Counted from the first letter of the stretch, positions 7,205-15,124 are shown. The stretch: DNA of 17,429 nucleotides from JBEEPE01 sp964489645 (GCA_964489645.1 CAZAZT010000087.1:1-17429); one strand, 5' to 3'. Notes: generated by a model from the letters alone, not told the origin. Made by a program: numbers and translations.

Positions 7205-8263
7205 TCACGCGCGGTCCGCCCATCGCGCCGCCTCGCGCAACGATGCGTCGCTCGCATCGCTCATCACCAAAAGCGCGTCCTCGGTTTCCACCACCGTTAA
7301 CCCCTCGACCCCAATCAGGACCACCTTCTTGCCCGACACGCTTCGCACGTAATTCGCACTCCCCTCCAGCACCAACACCTCCCCCTCACCCCGGTTCCCG
7401 GCCTCATCCGTCGGAGTCAACTCAACCACCGAACGCCACCCGCCAAGGTCGCTCCAAACCCCGTCAAACGGCAAAGTCGCAACCAGACCGTGCTTCTCAA
7501 GTACCGCATAATCCATGCTCTGAGAGCGACATGCCGTGAACGCCTCGCGACCAGGGAACACGTCATCCCCCTCCCGCGACGCACCCGCCATCGCCGCCTC
7601 ACACGCAGCCAAGATATCCGGCGCGTGCTCACGGAACGCCGCGCGCAGCGTTCCTGCCGTCGCTAAAAAAATGCCGGCGTTCCAAAGGACATCTCCCTCC
7701 GCCAACAGAGCAATAGCCACCTCCCGAGAAGGCTTCTCCAAAAATCGCTCAACCAACCACGCCGATGTCCCCTCGAGCGATCCACGATGCCGGATATACC
7801 CATATGCCGAACTGGGATGATCAGGCCGAACCCCGAACGTCACGATCGCTCCCTTCCTCGCCGCAGCGACCCCACGGTTCACCATCGCACAGAATCCCTC
7901 CACATCAGGGATATGATGGTCCGCAGGACAGACCAACAGGATCGCATCGTCATCTAACCCCATCAATCCCAACGCAATCGCCGCTGCCGTATTGCGGGCC
8001 GCTGGCTCGAAGATGCCTCGAACCACCGAACCGCATGATCCCGCCGAACTCCGGACAAATCCCCGATGCGATTCCGCAGCCACACAAAGGATCGTCCCCC
8101 CCTCCGCGATGCGCTCCGCACGTTCCAACGCCATTTCGAACAACGTCCGCCCGCCAATCAACGGCACGAACTGCTTCGGATGCGCCGGTGTCGAGAGGGG
8201 CCACAGCCGCGTCCCAGACCCACCACACAAAATCAACGGGATGATCTGACGGTTCGTCTCCAT
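7205..8263 (-). CDS. manC: Mannose-1-phosphate guanylyltransferase
   Basis: This enzyme joins GTP and mannose-1-phosphate to make GDP-mannose, the donor for mannose, fucose and rhamnose-type residues in polysaccharides and glycans. The nucleotidyltransferase signature is intact: PLILCGGSGTRLWPLSTPAHPKQF at the start, then NTAAAIALG, VCPADHHI, AYGYIRH, FLEKPS with the catalytic-site Lys, WNAGIF, SMDYAVLEKH and GVWSDLGGW. At 352 residues it is the short form, without the C-terminal phosphomannose isomerase domain of bifunctional ManC/AlgA proteins. I placed the start at the ATG at 8263 (METNRQIIPLILCGG). An upstream in-frame extension to 8305 adds 14 residues (MCWRGWAGCC...) that do not fit the family. 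It is the last gene of the long minus-strand run, 42 bases after the S41-like gene. Confidence 0.94.
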   Translation of the reverse strand: METNRQIIPLILCGGSGTRLWPLSTPAHPKQFVPLIGGRTLFEMALERAERIAEGGTILCVAAESHRGFVRSSAGSCGSVVRGIFEPAARNTAAAIALGLMGLDDDAILLVCPADHHIPDVEGFCAMVNRGVAAARKGAIVTFGVRPDHPSSAYGYIRHRGSLEGTSAWLVERFLEKPSREVAIALLAEGDVLWNAGIFLATAGTLRAAFREHAPDILAACEAAMAGASREGDDVFPGREAFTACRSQSMDYAVLEKHGLVATLPFDGVWSDLGGWRSVVELTPTDEAGNRGEGEVLVLEGSANYVRSVSGKKVVLIGVEGLTVVETEDALLVMSDASDASLREAARWADRA

Positions 8264-8305
8264 CCGAGAAATGATGCAACACCCCGCCCAGCCCCGCCAG
8301 CACAC

Positions 8306-9388
8306 TCAACGCTTCGGCGCTCGGACCTGATTCAACGCGGTCAGAACATCGACCGCCCGCTGCAGCGACGGGTCGCGCGGAACCGGATTCGGTAACACCC
8401 GCCGACCAACACGATCCTCGATCAGCCGATCCAACTCGGGAGTGGCACGCGCCACGCCTTCCTCTGGGATCACTCGCGCCCGCTCCGCTGGCGCCAGAAT
8501 GCGCTCGGAAATCCCTAGCCCAACGTCTGGCACCGTGGCCGGTGAGGTCTGTAAATCCGGCCGAACACCCTGCGCCAGATCACCCAACTCCGGCACCGAC
8601 ACCGTCCATTTCCGCACCCTCAAGAACTTGCCGTTCCCCAAAGGCCGATCCTCGAACTCCCCCGCAACCCCTCGCGTCTTCTGTCCGAAAACCACCGCGC
8701 CAGCAACACTCTGCATCGCGCCTGCCAAAACCTCCACCGGCCCAGCCAACGAACCGGAAACCATCACCGCAACCCGCCCCCCATACACCGGTTCCCGAGC
8801 AACCGAAACCTTCTCCACCTTGCCACTCTCACGCTCCACCTTCTCGAACAGAACTGCACCCTTCGGCGCAAAGCACGAAACCACATCCGCCACGAGCGAC
8901 ATGCTGCCCGCAGCAGGCGTGTAACGAAGATCCAACACAACCCCAGGAACCTTCGAACACCCGCGTAACTCCTCAGCCAATGCCTTCACGTTCACCGGAG
9001 TCAACGTCCCCATCACAATCCAACGCACCGCACCACCCGCCGCCTCCGCACGCAGCGATACCGGACGATCCAAAGCCAACTGCTCCACCGCCTTGGAAAC
9101 CAAACTCGTCCCCGGACCAACCCGTCCCAACAACCCCTCCAACGCCGCCCGCTTCGTGTTCAACGGGGACCCTGCACCCTCCCTCCCCGTCATCGCCCAA
9201 ATCGCCTCCAACGCCTCGTCCAACTCGTCCTCACCCAACTGCTCGACCGGTGCGACCACAGACTGTGTCAAACCATCGCCAAACACTGCCCCCACCCCCA
9301 TCCACAGCACAACAACAACACACGCAAACCTCGCAGCCCGAACCGTCCAACCCAACCGCTCAGCAATCCGTTGAGAGAGAACAGACAT
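8306..9388 (-). CDS. S41 peptidase-like protein lacking the catalytic Ser and Lys
   Basis: A 360-residue protein with an N-terminal hydrophobic segment (about 21-37, FACVVVVLWMGVGAVFG) acting as signal or anchor. The C-terminal half resembles the tail-specific/C-terminal processing protease fold. It shows PGVVLDLRYTPAAGSMSLVADVVSCF (149-173, like the family's 'LDLR.NPGG' strand), VSGSLAGPVEVLAGAMQ (210-226, like 'SASA.EI.AGALQ') and VFGQKTRGVAGEF (233-245, like 'VVGE.TFGKG'). In active members the Ser and Lys are 25 residues apart; here Gly216 and Val241 fill those places. No PDZ domain is apparent between anchor and core. It is therefore probably a non-catalytic, envelope-located relative. 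The ATG is preceded by AGGA 7 bases away, which overlaps the purD stop region (gap 9 bases), suggesting coupled translation with purD. Confidence 0.75.
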   Translation of the reverse strand: MSVLSQRIAERLGWTVRAARFACVVVVLWMGVGAVFGDGLTQSVVAPVEQLGEDELDEALEAIWAMTGREGAGSPLNTKRAALEGLLGRVGPGTSLVSKAVEQLALDRPVSLRAEAAGGAVRWIVMGTLTPVNVKALAEELRGCSKVPGVVLDLRYTPAAGSMSLVADVVSCFAPKGAVLFEKVERESGKVEKVSVAREPVYGGRVAVMVSGSLAGPVEVLAGAMQSVAGAVVFGQKTRGVAGEFEDRPLGNGKFLRVRKWTVSVPELGDLAQGVRPDLQTSPATVPDVGLGISERILAPAERARVIPEEGVARATPELDRLIEDRVGRRVLPNPVPRDPSLQRAVDVLTALNQVRAPKR

Positions 9389-9397
9389 ACAGATGTC

Positions 9398-10669
9398 CTA
9401 GATCCCCAACCCCCGAGACGCGATATCTTTCCGATACTGAGCCCCCTCGAACTGGATCCGCCCCACCGCTTCGTATGCCGACCCCACCGCAGCCGCCAAC
9501 CCGGCCCCCCTCGCTGTCACCCCCAAAACCCGCCCACCAGAGTTCACCAGACCAACCCCCAGATCTTGCCGCGTGCCCGCATGGAAAACCACTGCGCCCC
9601 CTGCCTCCGCCTCAACAATTCCCGAGATCGGGAATCCCGCACGGACCGCATCCGGATACCCCGCCGAAGCCATGATCACACACACCGCAGACTCCGGCTT
9701 CCATCGCGCATCAACGCCCTCCAAACGGCCCTCAGCAACCGCACAAAGCAGCTCCACAAGATCACTATCCAAGCGCGCCAACAACACTTGCGTCTCCGGA
9801 TCGCCAAACCGGCAGTTGAACTCCAAAACCCGCGGCCCATCCGCCGTCATCATCAAACCCGGGAACAACATCCCTCGATAGTCCACCCCATCCTTCCGCA
9901 ACCCCTCCAAAAAACGGTCCATCACCAACGTCCGGATCTGCTCCTCCATCTCGGCCGTGATCTGCGGCAGCGGACTATACGTGCCCATCCCCCCCGTGTT
10001 CGGTCCCGTATCCCCATCCCCAATCCGTTTGTGATCCTGAGCGAACGGGAACATCAAGTACGTGCGCCCATCAACCAACGCGTGAACCGAGCACTCGAAC
10101 CCCTCCAGAAACTCCTCAATCACCACCCGATCCCCCGCCCCTCCAAATCGACGCTCCACCATGATGGTCGCCAACGCCGCTTCCGCCTCCTCTCGCGTCG
10201 CCGCAATCATCACCCCTTTTCCTAACGCCAACCCATCCGCCTTGATCACCGCCGGCAACCCCACCGTCGGTAAAAACGCCATCGCCGCCTCAAAACGGTC
10301 AAAGCTCCCGCTCCGCGCCGTAGGGATCCCGTGCCGCTCCATGAATGACTTGGCAAACACCTTCGAACTCTCCAACTGAGCCGCCGCCTGACGCGGACCG
10401 AACACCCTCAATCCCGCCGCCTCAAACGCATCCACAATCCCCGAGGCGATCACGTCATCCGGTCCCACCACCGTCAACCCCACCTCATTCGCACGCGCAA
10501 ACGCCATCAACCCTTCGTGATCCAACGGCGCAACGTCCACACACTCCGCAATCTGCGCAATCCCAGGATTTCCCCGCGCGCAAAAGATCCGTCCAGCCAA
10601 AGGGGACTGCTTCAGCTTCCACACGAGCGCGTGCTCCCGCCCACCGCCACCAATCACCAAAATGTTCAT
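9398..10669 (-). CDS. purD: Phosphoribosylamine-glycine ligase (GAR synthetase)
   Basis: PurD joins glycine to 5-phosphoribosylamine using ATP, the second step of de novo purine synthesis, in the cytoplasm. The 423 residues are full length. The N-terminal part MNILVIGGGGREHALVWKL is diagnostic and is followed by LTVVGPDDVIASGIVDAF, where the more usual sequence is GPEAPL. The ATP-grasp domain shows KSFMERHGIPTA, VIKADGLALGKGV, EEFLEGFECSVHAL, DHKRIGDGDTGPNTGGMGTYSP and EFNCRFGDPETQ (metal-binding Glu and Asn). The C-terminal part ends with VGRIQFEGAQYRKDIA. The ATG at 10669 has GAGG immediately next to it and TAGG further up. The gene is 85 bases after the C39-like gene and 9 bases before the S41-like gene. 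purA is on the opposite strand, so the two purine genes are not one operon. Confidence 0.97.
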   Translation of the reverse strand: MNILVIGGGGREHALVWKLKQSPLAGRIFCARGNPGIAQIAECVDVAPLDHEGLMAFARANEVGLTVVGPDDVIASGIVDAFEAAGLRVFGPRQAAAQLESSKVFAKSFMERHGIPTARSGSFDRFEAAMAFLPTVGLPAVIKADGLALGKGVMIAATREEAEAALATIMVERRFGGAGDRVVIEEFLEGFECSVHALVDGRTYLMFPFAQDHKRIGDGDTGPNTGGMGTYSPLPQITAEMEEQIRTLVMDRFLEGLRKDGVDYRGMLFPGLMMTADGPRVLEFNCRFGDPETQVLLARLDSDLVELLCAVAEGRLEGVDARWKPESAVCVIMASAGYPDAVRAGFPISGIVEAEAGGAVVFHAGTRQDLGVGLVNSGGRVLGVTARGAGLAAAVGSAYEAVGRIQFEGAQYRKDIASRGLGI

Positions 10670-10754
10670 CCCTCAAACCTACACCCCAGAACACTTCGCG
10701 GAAAAGCTCCCGAAATCACGGAGAACTCTCCGCTCTCCCAAACCCATCCGCCCT

Positions 10755-11381
10755 TCAGCGCAGCCGTCGATAAAATCGCAACGCCTCCACCCGCGGCGCA
10801 ATCTCATCAAGATAACGACGCGAGAACGTCCGCTCCGCAGGATCAGCAACTAGGTACCGGCGCCCCGATTTCCCCATCACAACAACGAAGTGGGTGTTCG
10901 TTGCCCCAGGCGCACGCACACGCACAATCACCGGATTTCCCCGCATCAACTCAACGTCCATCCAGCGGTACGACGGCGCCGCCTCGTACGCATGCTCGAG
11001 GAGACCGTCCGTCAACTCCGCCGCCTTTTCCCAATGGATCCATCCCTGCTCCGTGTATCCCTGATTCGCGGAAAGCCAGCGATTCAGAAGTCCAGGATCC
11101 GTCTCGTACCCATGCGCCTTCAACACCATCGCCGCACACGTGACCGCGCATCCCTCCGCACCCAAGGACGCCGGCGTCCCACCCAAGGCATCCCCAGACC
11201 AGCGTCCGTCCGCCTGACAAAAATGCGTCACGTCCACCACCCGTTCGCCAACGAAATAGAGCCCACCCCTCGAATCTCTCACCCCAACGCGCAACCACTC
11301 CCATAGCCATCCGAGAAAAACCACGCCAACGCCGATCAAGAAGATCGATAACCCACGCCGCATGTTCGCCCACCCATTCAT
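10755..11381 (-). CDS. Membrane-anchored C39-like cysteine peptidase domain protein
   Basis: A 208-residue protein with one N-terminal membrane segment (about residues 10-30, SIFLIGVGVVFLGWLWEWL), then a papain-like peptidase_C39-type domain. The order fits: THFCQADGRW with Gln56 before the active site, GAEGCAVTCAAMVL with Cys78, NTHFVVVMG with His164 and YLVADP with Asp180, giving a full Cys-His-Asp set. Family relatives cleave leader peptides or act on other peptide-like bonds; the substrate here is unknown, and no ABC transporter domain is fused. I placed the start at the ATG at 11381, whose ATGA overlaps the stop of the reductase gene. A longer frame to 11489 would run 36 residues into that gene with an unlikely Cys-rich start, and an ATG at 11363 is also possible. 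Translation is probably coupled to the reductase. The domain side is predicted to face the periplasm. Confidence 0.8.
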   Translation of the reverse strand: MNGWANMRRGLSIFLIGVGVVFLGWLWEWLRVGVRDSRGGLYFVGERVVDVTHFCQADGRWSGDALGGTPASLGAEGCAVTCAAMVLKAHGYETDPGLLNRWLSANQGYTEQGWIHWEKAAELTDGLLEHAYEAAPSYRWMDVELMRGNPVIVRVRAPGATNTHFVVVMGKSGRRYLVADPAERTFSRRYLDEIAPRVEALRFYRRLR

Positions 11382-12367
11382 CGGGCAAAACGGATCAAAA
11401 CCTTCCCGCGCACCCCCGACGCAGCAACCCGTAACGCATCGGCAAAATCCGTCACAGCAAACTCGCCATGCACAGGCAAAGGCAGCCAATCCGGAGACAG
11501 CATCCTTTGCAAAAGATCCGCCACCAGTTGCTTCCCTCGATCCCGCCCCACCCGCTCATACCAACGCGAGACCCAGAACCCTCGGAAACTCAAATCCCTG
11601 AAAATCAGCATTCCATTCGGAACTCTCAACGGCTGCCGCCCCATCGCACCATACGTCACCTGCGTCGCACCATCCCGCATCAGATTCGCCTGCCGCAACG
11701 CACTTTCCCCGCCGACCCCATTCAACGCCAAGTGCGCTCCTCCCTCGAACCAATCCGCACCGCGCACCGCGCCCGCCGATGCATCGTCATCCACAAAAGC
11801 CAGCTCGCCAGAATGCCTCATCCGCTCCGCCACGCCCGCATCTCTCACAAAACTCACCACCCGAATGCCCAGCTGCCTTCCCAACGAACGGACCGCATGC
11901 CCTACACCCGAGTTGCCCGCGTTCTGCAAAACCCACCCCCGCGATTCCGCAGCCACTTCCCGTAACAAACACCAGGCCGTTGCCGGATTGATCCGCACCA
12001 TCGCCGCCTGCGCATCATCAACCCCCTCGGGAACGCGCACCAGATTCGCCTCTGCCGCAACCCCATACCGTTTCCATGCTCCGTATCCCGCCGGCAACAC
12101 CACACGTTCCCCCACGCGGATCCCGCTCTGCCCACACCCCGTACCCAACGCCAGAACTCGGGCCACTCCCTCGGTGCCCGGCACACTCGGTAACTCCGGT
12201 AACTGACCGTATTTGCCTTCCAAGACATTCAGATCAGCCGGATTCACCGGCGATACCAACGTTTCCAAAAGCGCCTCTCCAGGCCCCGGTTCCACCACGC
12301 CCCCCTCCCGCAATACCACCGACCCAAAACCATCGAACCCGACAAGACTCAAGATCGGGTTCTCCAT
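11378..12367 (-). CDS. Trans-2-enoyl thioester reductase (MECR/ETR-type MDR protein)
   Basis: A 329-residue zinc-independent medium-chain dehydrogenase/reductase. It follows the mitochondrial 2-enoyl-CoA/ACP reductase (MECR, yeast Etr1) pattern closely: SPVNPADLNVLEGKYGQLPELPSVPGTEGV with the catalytic Tyr in EGKYG, GAWKRYGVA, RINPATAWCLL, the NADPH loop QNAGNSGVGHAV, LALNGVGGESALRQ and TYGAMGRQPLRVPNGMLIFRDLSFRGFWVSRW. These enzymes reduce the double bond of 2-enoyl thioesters with NADPH, the last step of a fatty-acid elongation round. A role in fatty-acid metabolism is likely but its carrier (ACP or CoA) cannot be read. The start is the ATG at 12367, one base after the stop of the DUF6572-like gene (TGA-G-ATG) with GGGGGA 5 bases upstream. 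A longer frame to 12508 is rejected. It overlaps the C39-like gene by four bases. Confidence 0.88.
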   Translation of the reverse strand: MENPILSLVGFDGFGSVVLREGGVVEPGPGEALLETLVSPVNPADLNVLEGKYGQLPELPSVPGTEGVARVLALGTGCGQSGIRVGERVVLPAGYGAWKRYGVAAEANLVRVPEGVDDAQAAMVRINPATAWCLLREVAAESRGWVLQNAGNSGVGHAVRSLGRQLGIRVVSFVRDAGVAERMRHSGELAFVDDDASAGAVRGADWFEGGAHLALNGVGGESALRQANLMRDGATQVTYGAMGRQPLRVPNGMLIFRDLSFRGFWVSRWYERVGRDRGKQLVADLLQRMLSPDWLPLPVHGEFAVTDFADALRVAASGVRGKVLIRFAR

Positions 12368-12368
12368 C

Positions 12369-12857
12369 TCATTCCCCCGCTGGTTCACCACACCCGCCCG
12401 GCCCGCACCCACATCCCGTCGATCCGCCACCCTCAGCAGGTGTCGCAGACGACACAGCTCCCGCCCCCAAACCCGACCTGTCCCCCAGCACCTCCACCTC
12501 CAAACCAATGTCCATCAACAACATTTGCTCACGGACCTTCTGCAAAAAATCCACCACAGCTTCCGGCGGATAATCACGACACTCCAAAATCACGCACACA
12601 GGACGACCCATCAACTCAGGGAACTCCGTCCGCATCTCACCATCCAAAATGAAGGCCATGTAAGCATTGAACTTCTCCTGAAGTTCGAACATCCGATCGA
12701 ACTCAACACTCCAAGGGCGAGCCTCGAACATCTTCAACACCACCCGTTCCCCCACCCCCTCGATCGCGTCAATCACCCATGGATTCATCACGCCAACCGA
12801 AGGCTGATCCCCGCCACTCCCACAACCACCTCCACAACATTTTCCTGAGTCAGACAT
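12369..12857 (-). CDS. DUF6572-like protein with cysteine-rich tails
   Basis: A 162-residue protein whose core (about 27-124) resembles the uncharacterised DUF6572 family: VIDAIEGVGERVVLKMFEARPW, then FELQEKFNAYMAFILDGEM and PVCVILECRDYPPEAVVDFLQKVREQM. The family has no established biochemical role that I know. Both ends add short Cys/Gly-rich tails: CCGGGC (Cys7, 8, 12) and CGCGPGGC (Cys149, 151, 156), which look like a split metal or disulfide site. No signal peptide is present, so it is cytoplasmic. The ATG at 12857 is 2 bases after the stop of the HD-GYP regulator; a GTG at 12863 (two residues longer) overlaps that stop as GTGA and is an alternative. The next gene, the enoyl reductase, begins one base after this stop, so all three are probably translated together. 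Confidence 0.78.
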   Translation of the reverse strand: MSDSGKCCGGGCGSGGDQPSVGVMNPWVIDAIEGVGERVVLKMFEARPWSVEFDRMFELQEKFNAYMAFILDGEMRTEFPELMGRPVCVILECRDYPPEAVVDFLQKVREQMLLMDIGLEVEVLGDRSGLGAGAVSSATPAEGGGSTGCGCGPGGCGEPAGE

Positions 12858-12859
12858 AG

Positions 12860-14131
12860 TCACTTCGTGTAAACCAGCAGAAGGTCGCCGATGAGATGCA
12901 TCTCACTGTGCGTTCGAATCTTATCGATATGGCTTTGCGTGAGACGCGTCCCTTCCTGGACCAACAGTATACCCGACTGCGCCCTGACACCATCCGCTAA
13001 CTCCATCCCAGGTCCCAACTCGCTCACCAACACTTCCCGGACATTCCTCGGCAAACTGTCGGTTCGCGTGTTCCGGCGAAATACCGCCACAGCATCAGGA
13101 TCAAGCCCCGTTCCCGACTCGCGCAGGACCAACTCCAACGCCCTCTCCCCAGACAGTCCACTCGTGACAAACGTCACAACCACCGCCAAACATCTCGCGG
13201 TCCACGGAATCTGCTCCTTCCTCAGTCCGTCCGGAAATCCCGTCCCATCGCATCGCTCATGATGCCCCCGAATGGTCACCCCCACGCCATCCAGATCATC
13301 CGCAAACCCTGCCAAGGTCTGTCCAACGATCGGATGCTGCTTCAGCAACCGTTTCTCTTCCAACGACAACCGATCCGCGTGATTGAGAGCTCGATGGATG
13401 AAAGTGCGCTCAAAAGCAAGGAACCCGATGTCGTACAACCAAGAGCTCGCTCGGAGAACCCGGCTCTCCTCCGGGGTGAAACGCTCATCCTTCGCCATCG
13501 CATCACAGATCCGGACCACCTGTTGGATCTGTGTCCCAAGCAGCCCATAAAACGTCGAGGTCAGTCGGTAGACCAGATCCAACGACCGCTCAAAGTTCCT
13601 CTCCAACCCCTCATGCGCGAAGTCCAACGCAACCTTTTGCCTCGAAACCTCCTCGATGCGCGCCGCCAAGCACGCGTTCGCCTCCATCAACGCGAGGTTA
13701 CACTCCATCGTCTCCTCCTGTAGCCGAAGATTGGAGACCAACAGATGATGACGCTGCAGGCTGTTGTCGACCGCTCCAACCAGTTCCGCAGAGTTCCAAG
13801 GCTTGGCGATGAAGCGGTAGATCTCTCCAGAGTTGATCGCCGTGATCAAGGTATCAATCGCAAGCAGGCCAGTGATCAAAACACGCGTCACATGAGGCCA
13901 CCGCTCGCGCACACACGCAAGCAACTGCAAACCCGTCATCCCAGGCATATAGTTGTCCGCGATGACCAACCCGTAGCCTCCAGAATCCATCAGCGCCAAC
14001 GCCTGAACCGGACTCGAACAAACCGTCACAACAAACCCCTCCGGCTCCAACGTGGCCGCGATGGCGGTCAAGAGATCCGGATCATCGTCAACAACAAGGA
14101 CCGGAACCGACCGATAACTTTCTGAACTCAT
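12860..14131 (-). CDS. Response regulator with degenerate HD-GYP domain
   Basis: A 423-residue two-component regulator. The N-terminal receiver (about 8-125) is normal: VLVVDDDPD, phosphoacceptor Asp59 in VIADNYMPGMTG, Thr in VLITG, Lys110 in YRFIAKPW (typical of receivers joined to HD-GYP). A coiled-coil-like helix (about 130-195) leads to an HD-GYP-type domain (about 197-335), whose family hydrolyses cyclic-di-GMP. Parts are kept (KQHPIVGQTLAGF, GHHERCDGTGFP). The first His is replaced by Gln, the HD pair reads YD (Tyr233-Asp234) and the final Asp is Thr, so hydrolysis is doubtful. A tail like GPGMELADGV...GILLVQEGTRLT follows. Start at the ATG at 14131 has AAGG 8 bases upstream; a TTG at 14185 is less likely. 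It sits directly behind the late-flagellar genes, fitting a motility or c-di-GMP-sensing role. Confidence 0.86.
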   Translation of the reverse strand: MSSESYRSVPVLVVDDDPDLLTAIAATLEPEGFVVTVCSSPVQALALMDSGGYGLVIADNYMPGMTGLQLLACVRERWPHVTRVLITGLLAIDTLITAINSGEIYRFIAKPWNSAELVGAVDNSLQRHHLLVSNLRLQEETMECNLALMEANACLAARIEEVSRQKVALDFAHEGLERNFERSLDLVYRLTSTFYGLLGTQIQQVVRICDAMAKDERFTPEESRVLRASSWLYDIGFLAFERTFIHRALNHADRLSLEEKRLLKQHPIVGQTLAGFADDLDGVGVTIRGHHERCDGTGFPDGLRKEQIPWTARCLAVVVTFVTSGLSGERALELVLRESGTGLDPDAVAVFRRNTRTDSLPRNVREVLVSELGPGMELADGVRAQSGILLVQEGTRLTQSHIDKIRTHSEMHLIGDLLLVYTK

Positions 14132-14181
14132 AATGGTGACCTTTCGTTCACCAGGGTGGTCCAGAGACGCTAATCCATGCG

Positions 14182-14586
14182 TCAACTCTCTCCCAAAAGA
14201 TTTCGCTCGGGCTCCTTCGGAGAATATGCGTTCCGCACGTCCTTCAACCGATTCTGGATGGACCCAACCTCCCGGCGCTCAGAACCCAGATCACCAAGGA
14301 TTTCGGCGGCCTTAGCCACGTTCGCTTGTGCCAAAGCCTCGATGCGCTGCATCTGACGATCGACCTCGGGGAGCGTGCGATTCATGCCAGATAACTGCGC
14401 CAACTCCTGGACCCTCCGTATCACAGCGTCCTTCTCGCTCGCCAATCGCTCCAAGCCACCGAAATCACGCTTCACAATCGCCACCCCCTCCACACGAGTC
14501 AGTTTCTCGAACTCCGCCAAGGCCTCGAGGAACCTCCTCTTCAACTCCGCTGGCGATCGAACCGAACTGCGTGGACGAGAGGACAT
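14182..14586 (-). CDS. FliT/FlgN-like flagellar export chaperone (tentative)
   Basis: A 134-residue, all-helical, charged protein with no signal peptide or cysteines. Its pattern, FLEALAEFEKLTRVEGVAIVKRDFGGLERLASEKDAVIRRVQELAQL, resembles the N-terminal helical hairpin of flagellar chaperones such as FlgN and FliT (a long helix, then 'D...L..L...K..L...L'). The remaining region is also helical with heptad-like spacing. Its place, immediately after fliS and in the same direction, is where fliT stands in the well-known fliD-fliS-fliT order. The identity rests on shape and context, not on a distinctive motif. The ATG has GGAG 10 bases upstream. The fliS stop lies 32 bases before it, and the HD-GYP regulator starts 50 bases after it. 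Confidence 0.6.
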   Translation of the reverse strand: MSSRPRSSVRSPAELKRRFLEALAEFEKLTRVEGVAIVKRDFGGLERLASEKDAVIRRVQELAQLSGMNRTLPEVDRQMQRIEALAQANVAKAAEILGDLGSERREVGSIQNRLKDVRNAYSPKEPERNLLGES

Positions 14587-14618
14587 CCCGATAAAACTCC
14601 AAATTGAAAGGGATCTCG

Positions 14619-15029
14619 CTACTGAGGCGAGTCCTTGACCACCTCATCCAACATCTGCGCCCAAGCTTCTCTCACCTCGCTCACCAGCCTCACCACCTCG
14701 TGGACATAGGATATCTCCTTCTTCACGTTCGCCTTGATCAAGTGCTCGATCAGAAAATCGTACAACGAGTACATCGTCTTAGAAAAATCCCCGCCCCTCT
14801 CCATATCTAAGGAAACCTGTAACTCCCGCAAAATGTTCTGCGCAACGAGAAGGTTGTTGTGGATCTCCTCATTCCGCTGAACAACAGACTCCATGCCGAA
14901 TCCATACTCCACGCGGGCCAAACGTTGCAGACAACCGTCAAACAACATCAGCACAATCCTGCCAGGGGAAGCCGTGCTCACCGAAGCCGTCTTATAAATT
15001 TTCGCGTGACTCGCAACAGTGGTTTTCAT
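14619..15029 (-). CDS. fliS: Flagellar export chaperone FliS
   Basis: FliS binds the disordered C-terminus of flagellin in the cytoplasm, preventing early polymerisation and delivering it to the type III export gate. The 136 residues match the family: YKTASVSTASPGRIVLMLFDGCLQRLARVEYGF near the start (the 'TASPe.Li.mLydgal' block), then NNLLVAQNILRELQVSLDMERGGDFSKTMYSLYDFLIEHLIKANVKKE, and a C-terminal helix ending VREAWAQML. Length is typical (about 125-135). It is preceded by the FlgM-like gene after 95 bases and followed by the FliT/FlgN-like gene after 32. No good SD was seen at the ATG at 15029. A weak sigma-54-like site lies 28 to 43 bases upstream, so it could have its own promoter as well as read-through from the sigma-28 promoter. 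Confidence 0.94.
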   Translation of the reverse strand: MKTTVASHAKIYKTASVSTASPGRIVLMLFDGCLQRLARVEYGFGMESVVQRNEEIHNNLLVAQNILRELQVSLDMERGGDFSKTMYSLYDFLIEHLIKANVKKEISYVHEVVRLVSEVREAWAQMLDEVVKDSPQ

Positions 15030-15055
15030 CGGTTCATTGGTTTTCCCCTCTGGCT

Positions 15056-15072
15056 AGCCAATCCAATACCAA
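15056..15072 (-). promoter_or_regulatory. Weak sigma-54-like promoter candidate upstream of fliS
   Basis: On the minus strand TTGG (15072-15069) and GC (15058-15057) are separated by exactly ten bases, the sigma-54 GG-N10-GC spacing. The -24 element TGGTAT and -12 element TGGC each depart from consensus (TGGCAC, TTGC). A start near 15046 would leave a leader of about 17 bases before fliS. Such sites occur by chance in GC-rich DNA, so this is only a candidate. Confidence 0.22.
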
Positions 15073-15124
15073 CTCTCGAAAAATCACACAGTTCCCAGCC
15101 GCCCCCAAAAACCGTCCCCAAAAA

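Noticed and set aside
8542..9675. Plus-strand open frame of 377 residues
   Set aside because: Mostly Pro/Ser/Thr, antisense to the S41-like gene and the end of purD. It is a composition artefact.
9371..10225. Plus-strand open frame of 284 residues
   Set aside because: Antisense to purD, Arg/His/Pro-rich, and no recognisable family.
11382..11489. N-terminal extension of the C39-like protein
   Set aside because: It lies inside the reductase gene and gives a Cys-rich start. The ATGA-overlap start gives a proper membrane anchor.
12368..12508. N-terminal extension of the enoyl reductase
   Set aside because: It overlaps the DUF6572-like gene and encodes an Arg/Trp-rich stretch unlike the family. 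The ATG at 12367 has a good SD.
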